Below, in pieces: positions 10,002 through 19,218 of a DNA stretch of 64,000 nucleotides. The notes under the pieces are model-generated. The model saw only the letters and a program-made list of their open reading frames with translations. It was not told where the DNA came from and ran no database searches. The stretch's first letter is position 1. Each line of letters begins with the position of its first letter. The translations under genes were made by a program, and so were the position numbers. The DNA comes from Bacteroidales bacterium UBA1680 (GTDB lineage Bacteria > Bacteroidota > Bacteroidia > Bacteroidales > UBA932), in NCBI GenBank assembly GCA_002320605.1, contig DCKG01000005.1, positions 96,076 through 160,075 of the forward strand, given 5' to 3'.

Positions 10002-12299
10002 CTATTTGAGGGCAAGGGTGACGGACTGGAGGTCGGATGGGGATGAAGATGAGCCGACGAAAATCTTGAAGTCGCCCGGCTCGGTTTCCCATCTACCGCG
10101 AGAGCTCCAGATGCTGAGCATCTGGGGAGTTATGGTGAAATCGACGGTCTTCGTCTCGCCAGCTTTGAGGCTTATGCGCCGGAAGGCCTTCAATACCTTC
10201 AGCGGGCGAGTCACGGAGGCATATTCATCATGGACATACAGCTGGACGACCTCGTCCCCGTCCATAGAACCTGCATTGGTGACTTTCACGCTGACTACCG
10301 CGGAATCAGTGGCGACGATGGTATCTGATGCGATTACTGCATCTGAATATTTGAACGTAGCATAGCTGAGTCCGTAGCCGAACGGGAACAGGCAGCCTGT
10401 GCGTGAGGTGGAATATTGCCGGGAATACTGCGACCCTTTGTAGTCGTATGTGGTCGGTATCTGGCCGACGCTGCGCGGAATCGTCACAGGCAGCTTTCCC
10501 GATGGGTTCACCTTGCCGCAAAGAATCTCGGCGAGGGCCTGTCCGCCGAGCGCCCCCGGTTCCCAGGCCTGAAGAATAGCAGGAATATTTTCAGCCGCCC
10601 AGCGCACGCTGAGAGCCCTGCCACTCATGAGGACTAGCACTACAGGCTTTCCGGCAGATGCCACGACTTCTAGAAGTTCTTCCTGCATGCCCGGAAGATC
10701 GATGTCGTCCCTATCGCAATTCTCTCCGCACGTCCTGCCGAACGCAGAATACCTCTGCGAGTTGTCTCCCAGAACCAAGACGCAGGCATCAGCAGCAGCG
10801 GCTCTGCGGACGGCATCGGAAATGCCCTTGGCATCGACCGACGCTATCCTGCCGCCGAAGAACATCGTGTCGATTTCCGAATCCGGGAAGCACTCGAGCA
10901 TGCCGTCGTAGACAGTGGTCACCAGCGAATCGGCCTGTGGGGCGGCCCAGTCCCCAAGAATCGTCTGGCTGTCGGCATCAGGGCCAGCCAAAAAAATTCT
11001 TTTTGGACTGCGCAAAGGCAGAACCTTCTCAGAGCTGCCGAACGAGTCGTTCTTCAGCAACACGATTCCTTGTCTCGCCGCTTCCAGGGCGGTCTGGCGA
11101 TGCTCGTCAGACCTATCTATCGAACGTTTCGATACGGGCACCGGATTCTCGAACAGTCCTAGAGCGAACTTAGCCGTAAGAATATTCAGTACCGCATCGT
11201 CTATGCGTTTTTCCGGAATCCTGCCAGACTTTACGGCATCGCGGATGGCTTCGAAGAATTTGGCTCCCTGCATGTGAATGTCCACTCCGGCCTCTACCGC
11301 AGTTATGAACGCCTCGGTGGAGTCCTTTACGTAATGATGCATGGAATAGAGCCTCTCGATGTCCATCCAGTCGCTGACTGTGAAACCTTTGAAGCCAAGC
11401 TCGTTCCTCAGCAAGTCTTTCAGCAGCCAGGAATTCGCATGGCAAGGGATGCCGTTGATCTCATTGTGCGCAGGCATCATAGTGGCGACGCCTGCATTCA
11501 CGGCAGCGACGAAAGGCGGCAGGAAAACTTCGCGCAATTTCCCCTCGGAGACATCCATCGGAGAAGCATTCAGCCCGCCACGCGGCTCCCCGCCAGCCAT
11601 GAGATGCTTGGCACAGGCCAGGACATGATTGTCGGAATATTCCTGACCACGTCCCTGCAAGCCCCAGATGAGATATTTCCCCATTTCAGAAACCAGCAGA
11701 GGATCCTCGCCGAAGGTTTCTCCCATCCGCCCCCAGCGAGCGTCGCGGGACACGTCCAGATTCGGAGAGAATGTCCAGCAGGACCCCGTCTGGCGCATTT
11801 CGTCAGCCGTCTCCGCCCCGATTTTCTCCATTAGGGAAGGATTGAAGGTAGAGGCCATGTTGATGTTCGTAGGGTAGACTGTGCATCCTTCCAGAAGCGC
11901 ATTCCCATGAACCGCATCTATGCCGATGAGGAGAGGTATCTTCAGGCGGCTCTCTTGGGCAAGATGCTGGAGGGCGACAGCCTCTTTCGAGGTCATCACG
12001 TGCAGGAAGGCTCCCACCTCGCCTCGGCGTATCTTGTCCGCCAGGTCTTTGTTCCCCAGATTCTCGTCCGTCGCATCGATGTTCTTGTAAGGCGAGCCCT
12101 GGCCAGGGGGGACGTAGCAAGGTGCCACGTACTGGCACATCTGGCCAATTTTCTCATCGAGAGTCATCTCGCGAAGCAGGGCTTCCGCCCTCTGTGAAGC
12201 CGGAACAGATGCATTGCGCCAGTCGACGCTGGAGCAGGATGACAGCAGGATTGCAACTGACAGCGCAACCGCACCCAGATGAGAATCAATCATATTCAT
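10002..12299 (-). CDS. GH3-family beta-glycosidase lipoprotein
   Basis: A 765-residue family 3 glycoside hydrolase (beta-glucosidase/beta-xylosidase type), probably a lipoprotein, since the N-terminus ends in AILLSSC with Cys22. The catalytic barrel begins RAEALLREMTLDEKIGQM, and the substrate-binding Lys-His pair is in ACAKHLMAGG. The nucleophile is in GFTVSDWMD (Asp310). The second alpha/beta domain follows (GIVLLKND, VLVLGDNSQRYSAFGR, VLVLMSGRALS). A C-terminal fibronectin-III-like domain (DGDEVVQLYVHDEYASVTRPLK) closes the protein, giving the full length of multi-domain GH3 enzymes. It is the last gene of a six-gene leftward operon, 6 bases behind the esterase gene. It probably cuts oligosaccharides made by upstream enzymes to monosaccharides. 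Exact sugar specificity is not visible. Confidence 0.93.
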   Translation of the reverse strand: MNMIDSHLGAVALSVAILLSSCSSVDWRNASVPASQRAEALLREMTLDEKIGQMCQYVAPCYVPPGQGSPYKNIDATDENLGNKDLADKIRRGEVGAFLHVMTSKEAVALQHLAQESRLKIPLLIGIDAVHGNALLEGCTVYPTNINMASTFNPSLMEKIGAETADEMRQTGSCWTFSPNLDVSRDARWGRMGETFGEDPLLVSEMGKYLIWGLQGRGQEYSDNHVLACAKHLMAGGEPRGGLNASPMDVSEGKLREVFLPPFVAAVNAGVATMMPAHNEINGIPCHANSWLLKDLLRNELGFKGFTVSDWMDIERLYSMHHYVKDSTEAFITAVEAGVDIHMQGAKFFEAIRDAVKSGRIPEKRIDDAVLNILTAKFALGLFENPVPVSKRSIDRSDEHRQTALEAARQGIVLLKNDSFGSSEKVLPLRSPKRIFLAGPDADSQTILGDWAAPQADSLVTTVYDGMLECFPDSEIDTMFFGGRIASVDAKGISDAVRRAAAADACVLVLGDNSQRYSAFGRTCGENCDRDDIDLPGMQEELLEVVASAGKPVVLVLMSGRALSVRWAAENIPAILQAWEPGALGGQALAEILCGKVNPSGKLPVTIPRSVGQIPTTYDYKGSQYSRQYSTSRTGCLFPFGYGLSYATFKYSDAVIASDTIVATDSAVVSVKVTNAGSMDGDEVVQLYVHDEYASVTRPLKVLKAFRRISLKAGETKTVDFTITPQMLSIWSSRGRWETEPGDFKIFVGSSSSPSDLQSVTLALK

Positions 12300-12305
12300 G
12301 GAATA

Positions 12306-14291
12306 TCAATTATGATGCTTTCTGCCTATTGTAACCCCTGGCCAGTCGTCTGTGCGGAACGGGCCGGCAGGAAGACCGGCCTCGTTGTAGAGATTGCAGA
12401 CCGGATTGCTCGCCCATGCGTACCGTACAGCCAACGGATACTTCACCTCAGGGCAGGAAACCACCACGTCGCAGCCGTCTATCCTGGCATCAGCGAAATG
12501 GAAGACATGGTCGCCGCCTGCGATGACGAATCCCTTCACAGGACCGTCTGCCTTCAGGGCTTTGGCATTCTTGAAGCTAATCCTGACAGAAGACCCCTCT
12601 ATGGCATAGGATTCCATCATAGGGCTGTCAGCCGCCACATTTTCGCCGTAGGTGTATTTACGAGCCAGTAAGCCGAGCCTTCTGCCGACTTCCTGTTTGT
12701 TTTTAGGATGAATGTCCTTGGCATCCCCAAGATCGATTATCACGGCCACGTGAGCATCCTCTACGGTACTTCCGGTCAAAGCCTGAGCTTCACGAAGCTC
12801 TGGCCATCCGTCCTTCTCGTCAGGTTCGGTCTGGGCATCCCTGAAATTCGCCAGCTGAACGATGTAGAATGGCATCTTCATCCCCCACTGATCCCTCCAG
12901 TCCCTGATCATAAGCGGAAGCGTCTCCCTGTACTGATAAGATGCATCGGCATTGGTCTCGCCTTGGTACCACAGGGCTCCTTTCACGGAGAAAGGAATCA
13001 GAGGGTTCAGCATCGCATTGAATTGGTTCGAAGGATAATCCGGCCGGAGAGAGGACTCTGGGATTTTCATGACCTCGTCAGAGGTCGCCCCGAAGCAATA
13101 TTTCCAATCCCCTGCGATGTCCATTGACTTGCCGCCACATGCTATCTCCACCTTGCCCGAACGCCCCATGATTCCGCAAGAACCATGAGTGTCCACGCAG
13201 CGCACGGTCAGCTGGTTTTTCCCGGCCTTGACAAAACGGGCAGGGATGACATATTCCCTTTCCTTAGGGTAACCTTTGGTCTCGCCAATCTTGCGTCCGT
13301 TCAGGTAAGTGATGTCATTGTCGTCCACCGTTCCAAGCTTCAGCACGACCTCGTGGCCTGCGAAGGATTCGGGCATGTCGAACGTTGTCCTGAACCACAC
13401 GCTGCCGTCAAAATCAGCGAAGCCTCGCAATCCGATGTCCCCCGGCACATGAACGGTCTTCCATGACGAATCATCGAAGCCAGTCTCTGCCCACACTGCT
13501 TTCTTGCCTGAGAATCCACGTTCCTTCTCATCGATCTGGCCGCACCAAATCGCCCTCAAGGAATCAACGTTCTGCCTCGTGCCAACGATGGTCTTTCCTT
13601 GCTGGATGAATTCTTTCTCGCTTGCGATTGTAGCAAGAGCGTCCGGACTGATCCAGGATTCGATGCAAGTTCCGCCGTATGAGGAATTTATGAGTCCGAT
13701 AGGAATATTCTGGTCTTTGTACAGCTCGCGGCCGAAGAAATAGGCGCAGGCAGAGAAATTCGCTACCGATGCCGGATCACAGACGTTCCAGCCGTATTCA
13801 CCTTTGACATCAAACTCGTCCTCCGGGGTGTCTGAATATGTCATCTTGAGATTCAATAGGCGAATGCCAGGGTATTGCGAAGCTTCTTCCACCTCCTGTT
13901 CGTAATTCTTCACCTTGCCCCAGCCATTCACCGGCATCTCCATGTTGGACTGTCCGGAGCAGAGCCAGACATCGCCGGACATAACGTTTTTCAAGACAGT
14001 GGATTTGCGTCCCTGCTTGAAGATAATGGAATACGGCCCTCCGGCATCCGGAGTGCTGACCTTCACAGACCATTTCCCGTCGGGTCCTGCCACCGCAGAA
14101 TAGTTCTTGCCATCCCAGGATGTGGTGACTGAAACAGTAGCCCCGGCTTTTGCCTTGCCCCATATCGGAGCCTCGCTGTTCCTCTGCAAAACCATGTTGT
14201 CCGAGAACAGCTGGGAGAGCTGAACCTGTGCAAACGCCGAGAAAGCGATGCAAAGGAATGCTAATATGGATATCGCCTTTTTCATATTCAT
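12306..14291 (-). CDS. SGNH-family carbohydrate esterase (sialate O-acetylesterase type), secreted
   Basis: A 661-residue secreted esterase of the DUF303/SASA type. The signal peptide ends near residue 22 (AFSAFAQ). The nucleophile motif SGQSNM puts the catalytic serine at 115, and the Asp-His pair lies in DIHPKNKQEVG towards the C-terminus. An inserted beta-sandwich of GH2 sugar-binding type (about 255-385, FDDSSWKTVHVPGDIGLRG) splits the catalytic domain, as is common in Bacteroidota members. GALWYQGETNA is a further family signature. Such proteins are often named sialate O-acetylesterase, but in plant-glycan loci they remove acetyl groups from pectin or xylan. Removal of acetyl esters from a pectic backbone is the better guess here. 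It lies 6 bases from both neighbours, within the leftward operon. Confidence 0.9.
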   Translation of the reverse strand: MNMKKAISILAFLCIAFSAFAQVQLSQLFSDNMVLQRNSEAPIWGKAKAGATVSVTTSWDGKNYSAVAGPDGKWSVKVSTPDAGGPYSIIFKQGRKSTVLKNVMSGDVWLCSGQSNMEMPVNGWGKVKNYEQEVEEASQYPGIRLLNLKMTYSDTPEDEFDVKGEYGWNVCDPASVANFSACAYFFGRELYKDQNIPIGLINSSYGGTCIESWISPDALATIASEKEFIQQGKTIVGTRQNVDSLRAIWCGQIDEKERGFSGKKAVWAETGFDDSSWKTVHVPGDIGLRGFADFDGSVWFRTTFDMPESFAGHEVVLKLGTVDDNDITYLNGRKIGETKGYPKEREYVIPARFVKAGKNQLTVRCVDTHGSCGIMGRSGKVEIACGGKSMDIAGDWKYCFGATSDEVMKIPESSLRPDYPSNQFNAMLNPLIPFSVKGALWYQGETNADASYQYRETLPLMIRDWRDQWGMKMPFYIVQLANFRDAQTEPDEKDGWPELREAQALTGSTVEDAHVAVIIDLGDAKDIHPKNKQEVGRRLGLLARKYTYGENVAADSPMMESYAIEGSSVRISFKNAKALKADGPVKGFVIAGGDHVFHFADARIDGCDVVVSCPEVKYPLAVRYAWASNPVCNLYNEAGLPAGPFRTDDWPGVTIGRKHHN

Positions 14292-14297
14292 TGATTT

Positions 14298-14861
14298 TTA
14301 TTCGATGCTCACATTCTGCACTTCGATTCCGGCTTTGCCGGACAAGATAGGAACCGTCGCCGCCGAATTCCTCAGTATGATGCCTTTCACCACGATGCCC
14401 TCGCAATCCTTGAACGACATCAGCGCAGGAACGGCATAGTTTTCAGGAACATGCCCTAGCGACTTCTGTTCTTTTTCATTCTCCGTCAGTTCGGCGCCCC
14501 TGCCATCGAAAACTCCTTGTCCATCGATGAGGATGTTTTTCTGGCCTTCGGCCCAGAATATAGCAGGATGCCCTTTATAGGAATATATATTCGTGGAACC
14601 CACTATGATTGCCCCTTCAAGAAGCTTGATGTTCACTCCGGACTTCAATTCCACGGCACCGGTAAGGTAGCGTCCCACGCTGAATTCCAGCGTCCCGCCT
14701 CCATTGGCTGCAATGTAATCTATAGCCCCTTGGATGCTCGTAGTGTTGTCCTGCTTTCCGTCGCTCCTGATGCTGAATTTAGAAGCCTTGTAAATCTGCT
14801 TCTGGGCGAACCCTTGGAGCGATACTAGCGATATTATCGCAATGATGATTATTCTTTTCAT
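14298..14861 (-). CDS. Short secreted right-handed beta-helix protein, GH28 N-terminal-like
   Basis: A 187-residue protein with a signal peptide (IIIIAIISLVSLQGFAQ). It matches the first part of the GH28 protein encoded just upstream: both carry an IQ.AIDY...GGG stretch, a YLTGA/YVTGS segment, a GATIL-like strand and a DGRG turn. It stops cleanly before the region that in GH28 holds the catalytic aspartates, so no active site is visible. It may be a truncated paralog, a beta-helix binding protein, or the product of partial gene duplication. The frame is intact, with the start overlapping the previous stop as ATGA, so it appears to be translated. The operon context implies a role with the same polysaccharide; its function is unknown. 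Confidence 0.7.
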   Translation of the reverse strand: MKRIIIIAIISLVSLQGFAQKQIYKASKFSIRSDGKQDNTTSIQGAIDYIAANGGGTLEFSVGRYLTGAVELKSGVNIKLLEGAIIVGSTNIYSYKGHPAIFWAEGQKNILIDGQGVFDGRGAELTENEKEQKSLGHVPENYAVPALMSFKDCEGIVVKGIILRNSAATVPILSGKAGIEVQNVSIE

Positions 14862-16360
14862 TTCTTTTTCAATTTTTTGACATCCTTCGTCACGACTTGC
14901 TTCATCTTCTTGTCGACAAAATCGTCAGTGATTTGCAACTTTTTAAGCATCAGCCCATTGACATCATCCACAACGATTGCCGGGCGATAGTCTTTATCCG
15001 CCACTTTCAGCATCACGTTGTCGAACGTCACTCCCTCCGCATGACGGATATAGAATCCCCAGGCCGGGAGTTCCTTCCAGTTAGAGAATTCAGGGTAACG
15101 CTTCTCCAGCTCCGGGATGGAGTCGAGCTGGGCCTTGGAAGTGCCTCTGTAGGCATATTCAGGGTCGGCCTTCCCAGGGTAGACGATTTCTACGTTCTCT
15201 AGCCTGACGTTCTGGACCGGGACGTTCGGAAGCCCGAATATAATGCTTGGGCAAACGTTCCTTGGCAGATCCTCGACAGGTCCTTCGTAGGAATAGCCCG
15301 CATCCGGCTTGTCGAAAGGAACCTCGGCATAGACATTCTTTATCACGACATTCCTCAAGTACGGCAATGTGCTGTCCGGCCTGGAACGACGGGAACCGAT
15401 TCTTATGAAAATAGGGTTGCCGGTATGGATGCTCTGCAACCCGTCCACCTCCACGTCTTCTATGGTGCCTCCATCCACGGTGGCAATCTCGATGGCGCTC
15501 CTGTAGGTGTCGAAAATCTTGATGTTCCTGAACTTGAAGTTCTTGAACGTCCCAAGAGTGAAAGTGCCGAATTTGATTCCGTTCGCGCTGCTCCTTCCGG
15601 TGCAGTTCTCGACCAGCACGTTTTCGCTCACGCCCCAAGCCTGATGGCTCTTGAAGCAGAAAGCGTCATCTGAGGCATCTATGTAGGAATTCCTGATGAC
15701 GACGTTGCTGCAGTCCACCACGTCCAGACCATCGTTGTTCCAATAGTTCTTGGAATCCACAGTGATGCCATCGATCAGCATATTCGTGCATTTGTCGTAC
15801 TGCTGAGTCCAGCAGGCTGAATTCTTGATGGTTATTCCTTTTATCTCAATGCTGTCGCACTTGTAGAAATGAATATTCTCCGGTCTGACGGACTCGTTAA
15901 CCCTATCGTTGGAAAGCTTGTCTTGCATCAATCCCATGTGCACGAAATCCACAAACCTTACGCCCACATCATACCCACGGCCGTCAATCGTGCCTTTACC
16001 GGTGATCCCGACATTCTTCTGGCCGACGGCGAACACCAAGGCAGTCCAGCCAGCGGAAGGATCCTTTACGTAATCCCATGGATTGAGGGAGCCAAGAATC
16101 GTCGCGCCCTCCTGTAATTCGAGTTCCACCCCGTTCTTCAGGAATATAGAGCCTGTGACGTAATCTCCTGGCGTGAACACTACCTTTCCGCCACCTTTGG
16201 ACGAGACATAGTCTATCGCCGCCTGTATGGAGGCTGTGTTGATGGTGGTTCCGTCCCCGACGGCGCCGAAGGAGCGGACTTCTTCCGCTCCCAGCGAAAT
16301 TCCCGTTGCCGAGGCAAGGCTCAAGGCAACGCAGATGAATATTTTACGCATTGTTCTCAT
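14858..16360 (-). CDS. GH28-family (polygalacturonase-like) glycosidase, secreted
   Basis: A 500-residue pectin-lyase-fold enzyme of family 28, which hydrolyses galacturonic-acid linkages in pectins, with an N-terminal signal peptide (LSLASATGISLGA). The N-terminal pectate-lyase-3-type module (RSFGAVGDGTTINTASIQAAI) leads into parallel beta-helix repeats. Catalytic candidates are visible: NNDGLD (Asp210 and Asp213) and DASDDAFCFKS (Asp231, Asp232). The usual Gly-His-Gly motif is replaced by a stretch reading ANGIKFG, and the classic Arg-Ile-Lys motif is not obvious (YRSAIEIATVDGG instead). This suggests a specialised exo- or side-chain-related activity rather than plain polygalacturonase. It overlaps both neighbouring genes by four bases (ATGA), implying translational coupling. 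Confidence 0.88.
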   Translation of the reverse strand: MRTMRKIFICVALSLASATGISLGAEEVRSFGAVGDGTTINTASIQAAIDYVSSKGGGKVVFTPGDYVTGSIFLKNGVELELQEGATILGSLNPWDYVKDPSAGWTALVFAVGQKNVGITGKGTIDGRGYDVGVRFVDFVHMGLMQDKLSNDRVNESVRPENIHFYKCDSIEIKGITIKNSACWTQQYDKCTNMLIDGITVDSKNYWNNDGLDVVDCSNVVIRNSYIDASDDAFCFKSHQAWGVSENVLVENCTGRSSANGIKFGTFTLGTFKNFKFRNIKIFDTYRSAIEIATVDGGTIEDVEVDGLQSIHTGNPIFIRIGSRRSRPDSTLPYLRNVVIKNVYAEVPFDKPDAGYSYEGPVEDLPRNVCPSIIFGLPNVPVQNVRLENVEIVYPGKADPEYAYRGTSKAQLDSIPELEKRYPEFSNWKELPAWGFYIRHAEGVTFDNVMLKVADKDYRPAIVVDDVNGLMLKKLQITDDFVDKKMKQVVTKDVKKLKKK

Positions 16361-19218
16361 TTATATAGTTTTACCGGACCGATCAGACCTGCCGACACGT
16401 ATGGTTGGCCTCTCTTAAGCACGAAGCGCTGAGCCACTTTGTTCTCTTTCAAGGTCTGCATGTAATTGCCCATTAACGTCGTTACTTTTATTTCCAGCGT
16501 GTTTTCCCCTTTGCGGAGCATGAAACCGATGTCGTAAACCCTTTCAGCGAACCATTTCACTCCGGCTTCCTGTCCGTTGACTCTCAATTCGCAGATGTCC
16601 GCCACCTTGCCCAGGTTAATGTACCGAGGCAGCGAAGAACCATCGAGATTGACTTTTATCGTGTACGTGACATCGCCCATGAAATTCTTGAACGTTGTAT
16701 CTTTCATGTCCTTGAAGTCTTTCAGGGTGTCCAGAGACGCAGTCCAGGAAGAATCAGGATAGCTCTGGTGCATGGCCAGCTGCCATTTGCCCTCAACCGT
16801 AATGGAATCATCAGCGCTGAGCGGCAAACGGCTCCAAGGCAGGGCATTTTTGATGTTCAGTTTATTGAACACGAAAAGATAGCTCTCCGCAGGGCCGAAA
16901 ACGAAATGCACCTTCCCTTCCTTGTCGATCGGCATCCTGTAGATTTTCCCGTCCGCCGGACTGTAAATCCATGCATTCATGCCCTTCGTGACGTCTCTCG
17001 GGAACGAGATGTCGGTCTCCTTGCTATCATGCAGGCTGGCATTGTCGAACAGGAAAAAATGACTGCCGTCATCGGTGACATATTCATTCTGCAGGAGAAA
17101 CCTGTCCGGCTTAGAGATGGTTATGGCGTGAGGCAATGAATATTCCTCCATCACTTTCTCATACCATTCCAGATATTTCCCATCCGACGGTTTTTCCAGC
17201 AAGATGAAATTATCGCGGTATCCCTTCAGCCTATCGACCTTTTCCTTTATTTCTTTATCCCTGGCGGCATATTCATAGAAGCCCAAAGACTTTTCCGGAT
17301 ATTTTCCTATGCAGAACACTCTTCCCCCGCCTTTCACGAAGTCTTCCAGCTTCGCAAGGGTCTCGGGCGAGATGCTGGTCACTTCAACCAAGAACAATGT
17401 TCCATATTTCTTAGGCCCGTAGCAGAGCCTGCCGTTTTTGATGACGGCGTTCCTTATGATGTTCTCGCTCACATAGTTTGCCCCGCCCCCGGTCTTGTGG
17501 ACGGCTTCCCATATCAAGGAAGTGTAAGGGACGTTCAGTTTAACCGGGAATGGCTCCGTCTGCACCCCCATGGTGGCCCACATGTCATAATTCGCTGGCA
17601 GTATGGCTATGTCGGTGACCATGTCGGCATTCTGCAGCATCGCGCTCATCCTCGCCCTGTGGTCGTTCAGCAGGTTCACATATTTCCACCAAGTGTTCTT
17701 CTCGTTGTGGAAAGTGCCGTACTGCACCCATCCGGGGAATGCAGCATTCTTCGGGGAATAGTTGAACCCGTGCCAGACGGAATGCGTTATTCCGGAGAAT
17801 GCGCTCATGTCCGAACCCAGCTTCAGGAATTCCAGGGATGTCGTGAACACCTTGTAGGTATTTGTCATCTCTTCCGCGCTAACCACCCTTTTGCCAGTCA
17901 GGGCAGCCGCCGAAGAGACATACTTATTGATCATGGTGTATCCTCTTCCCCTGCGATAGTCCTCGTCTCCCATCTCTTCTCCGAGCTTGTGCTTCAGCCA
18001 GTTGGTCGTCCAGGACTCCCCTTCCGGGATGTCCACGGCCAAAGAACTCTCCAGCGGGAAGAATCCCCTGCCATACGCCTGGTGACGGGATTTCACCCCA
18101 TTGTCCCTGGCCCATCCGGCATACACTTCCGAAAATCTTTCGTAAAGCAGCTCTGCCTTGGTGAGCTCGAAATCGAAGCGAACCCGGTTCACCTGCTCCT
18201 GGAATTCAGGGCCTTTTTTAGAACCGTAGTCGAAATTCTTCACATCTCCTAGCCTGCCGACTTCGAACATGGTGAAAGGCAGCCACGGCAGCACGTCGTA
18301 GCCACGGCGCTTCTGGAATTCCTCTGCAAAATCGGACGTCCAGTTACTGCCTTCAAGCTCCATGCTGTCCACGAAGAAGGCCCGCAGATGCTTTGAAAGT
18401 GGGCCGATACGGGCCTGGATAACATCCGTCATGTGGTCCAGGTAGGCTCTCACTGCCTCGGCGTTCATGTGGTCGAGTATGGAGCCAGCCGCTCCAGGGG
18501 CGCCGTTGATTACCGAAGCGAAAGAGTCGTATTTCACAAGCGCATAGAACTGCCAGTTCCCTTTCGGCACGTCGATGCTGATGGTACCATTCTGGAATTC
18601 ATTGATGACATCGACAGCTTCGCTGAGCGAGTTTATAGGATCCGGGACCAGATAGGCAGAGACAAGTGTCGGAATCCTGCGCTTGTTCACTACGGTCACC
18701 CCCGGATCAAGGTCTTTGAATATGCTGAATTCAGAAAGTTCCAACCGTTCTCCGCCGGTTACCTTGCGAGCGTAAGTGAGGAGCACTTCCGCCCTGTCTC
18801 CTTTCGGCAGGGATTCCGCTCCGAAAGGCCAGCCGGAGCCGACGATGAGGTCGCAAGTCATTCCCAGCTTCTCAGCCTCATCGAAAACGACTTTCAGCAT
18901 GTCTATCCATTCGTCGCTGAGCCAAGTCAGCGGTTTGGATCCGGCAGAATCAGAACCCGAGGGAAGCGATATGGGGTTGATTTCAACCCCGCCTATCCCT
19001 GCATCTTTAAGCACGTGCAGCTCTCGTATCAATTCTTCGGCTTCTACCCTGTCTCCATTCCACCACCAGCGCACGAAAGGCCTGTAGCGCATTTCCGGAT
19101 TCTCGAACTGGCGCAGGATATCCTTGTCCGACATCCGTTTCTTATCGGCTGCATTCGAACAAATCACTGGCACGAGAAGGGAGAGAGCTACGATGGCCGC
19201 AAAGAAACGTCTCGTCAT
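16357..19218 (-). CDS. GH106-like glycoside hydrolase (putative alpha-L-rhamnosidase), secreted
   Basis: A 953-residue secreted protein (signal peptide to about residue 23) of the large Bacteroidota group related to GH106 alpha-L-rhamnosidases. The N-terminus shows the hallmark RPFVRWWWNGDRV and DAGIGGVEINP, comparable to RPMVWWHWMNGD and VGISGVQLFD in the clear GH106 gene at 52279-55530. The mid region has the barrel segments FFVDSMELEG, WTSDFAEEFQKRRGYD and KSRHQAYGR. The C-terminus has a GH2-type sugar-binding beta-sandwich (INLGKVADICELRVNGQEAG, then MGNYMQTL, close to the ending of the other GH106). It is shorter and divergent, so rhamnose release is likely but unproved. It is the second gene of the operon, with ATGA overlaps on both sides. 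Confidence 0.78.
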   Translation of the reverse strand: MTRRFFAAIVALSLLVPVICSNAADKKRMSDKDILRQFENPEMRYRPFVRWWWNGDRVEAEELIRELHVLKDAGIGGVEINPISLPSGSDSAGSKPLTWLSDEWIDMLKVVFDEAEKLGMTCDLIVGSGWPFGAESLPKGDRAEVLLTYARKVTGGERLELSEFSIFKDLDPGVTVVNKRRIPTLVSAYLVPDPINSLSEAVDVINEFQNGTISIDVPKGNWQFYALVKYDSFASVINGAPGAAGSILDHMNAEAVRAYLDHMTDVIQARIGPLSKHLRAFFVDSMELEGSNWTSDFAEEFQKRRGYDVLPWLPFTMFEVGRLGDVKNFDYGSKKGPEFQEQVNRVRFDFELTKAELLYERFSEVYAGWARDNGVKSRHQAYGRGFFPLESSLAVDIPEGESWTTNWLKHKLGEEMGDEDYRRGRGYTMINKYVSSAAALTGKRVVSAEEMTNTYKVFTTSLEFLKLGSDMSAFSGITHSVWHGFNYSPKNAAFPGWVQYGTFHNEKNTWWKYVNLLNDHRARMSAMLQNADMVTDIAILPANYDMWATMGVQTEPFPVKLNVPYTSLIWEAVHKTGGGANYVSENIIRNAVIKNGRLCYGPKKYGTLFLVEVTSISPETLAKLEDFVKGGGRVFCIGKYPEKSLGFYEYAARDKEIKEKVDRLKGYRDNFILLEKPSDGKYLEWYEKVMEEYSLPHAITISKPDRFLLQNEYVTDDGSHFFLFDNASLHDSKETDISFPRDVTKGMNAWIYSPADGKIYRMPIDKEGKVHFVFGPAESYLFVFNKLNIKNALPWSRLPLSADDSITVEGKWQLAMHQSYPDSSWTASLDTLKDFKDMKDTTFKNFMGDVTYTIKVNLDGSSLPRYINLGKVADICELRVNGQEAGVKWFAERVYDIGFMLRKGENTLEIKVTTLMGNYMQTLKENKVAQRFVLKRGQPYVSAGLIGPVKLYK

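Noticed and set aside
17497..18252. A 251-codon frame antisense to the GH106-like gene
   Set aside because: It is fully inside a well-supported gene on the other strand and shows no domain or signal.
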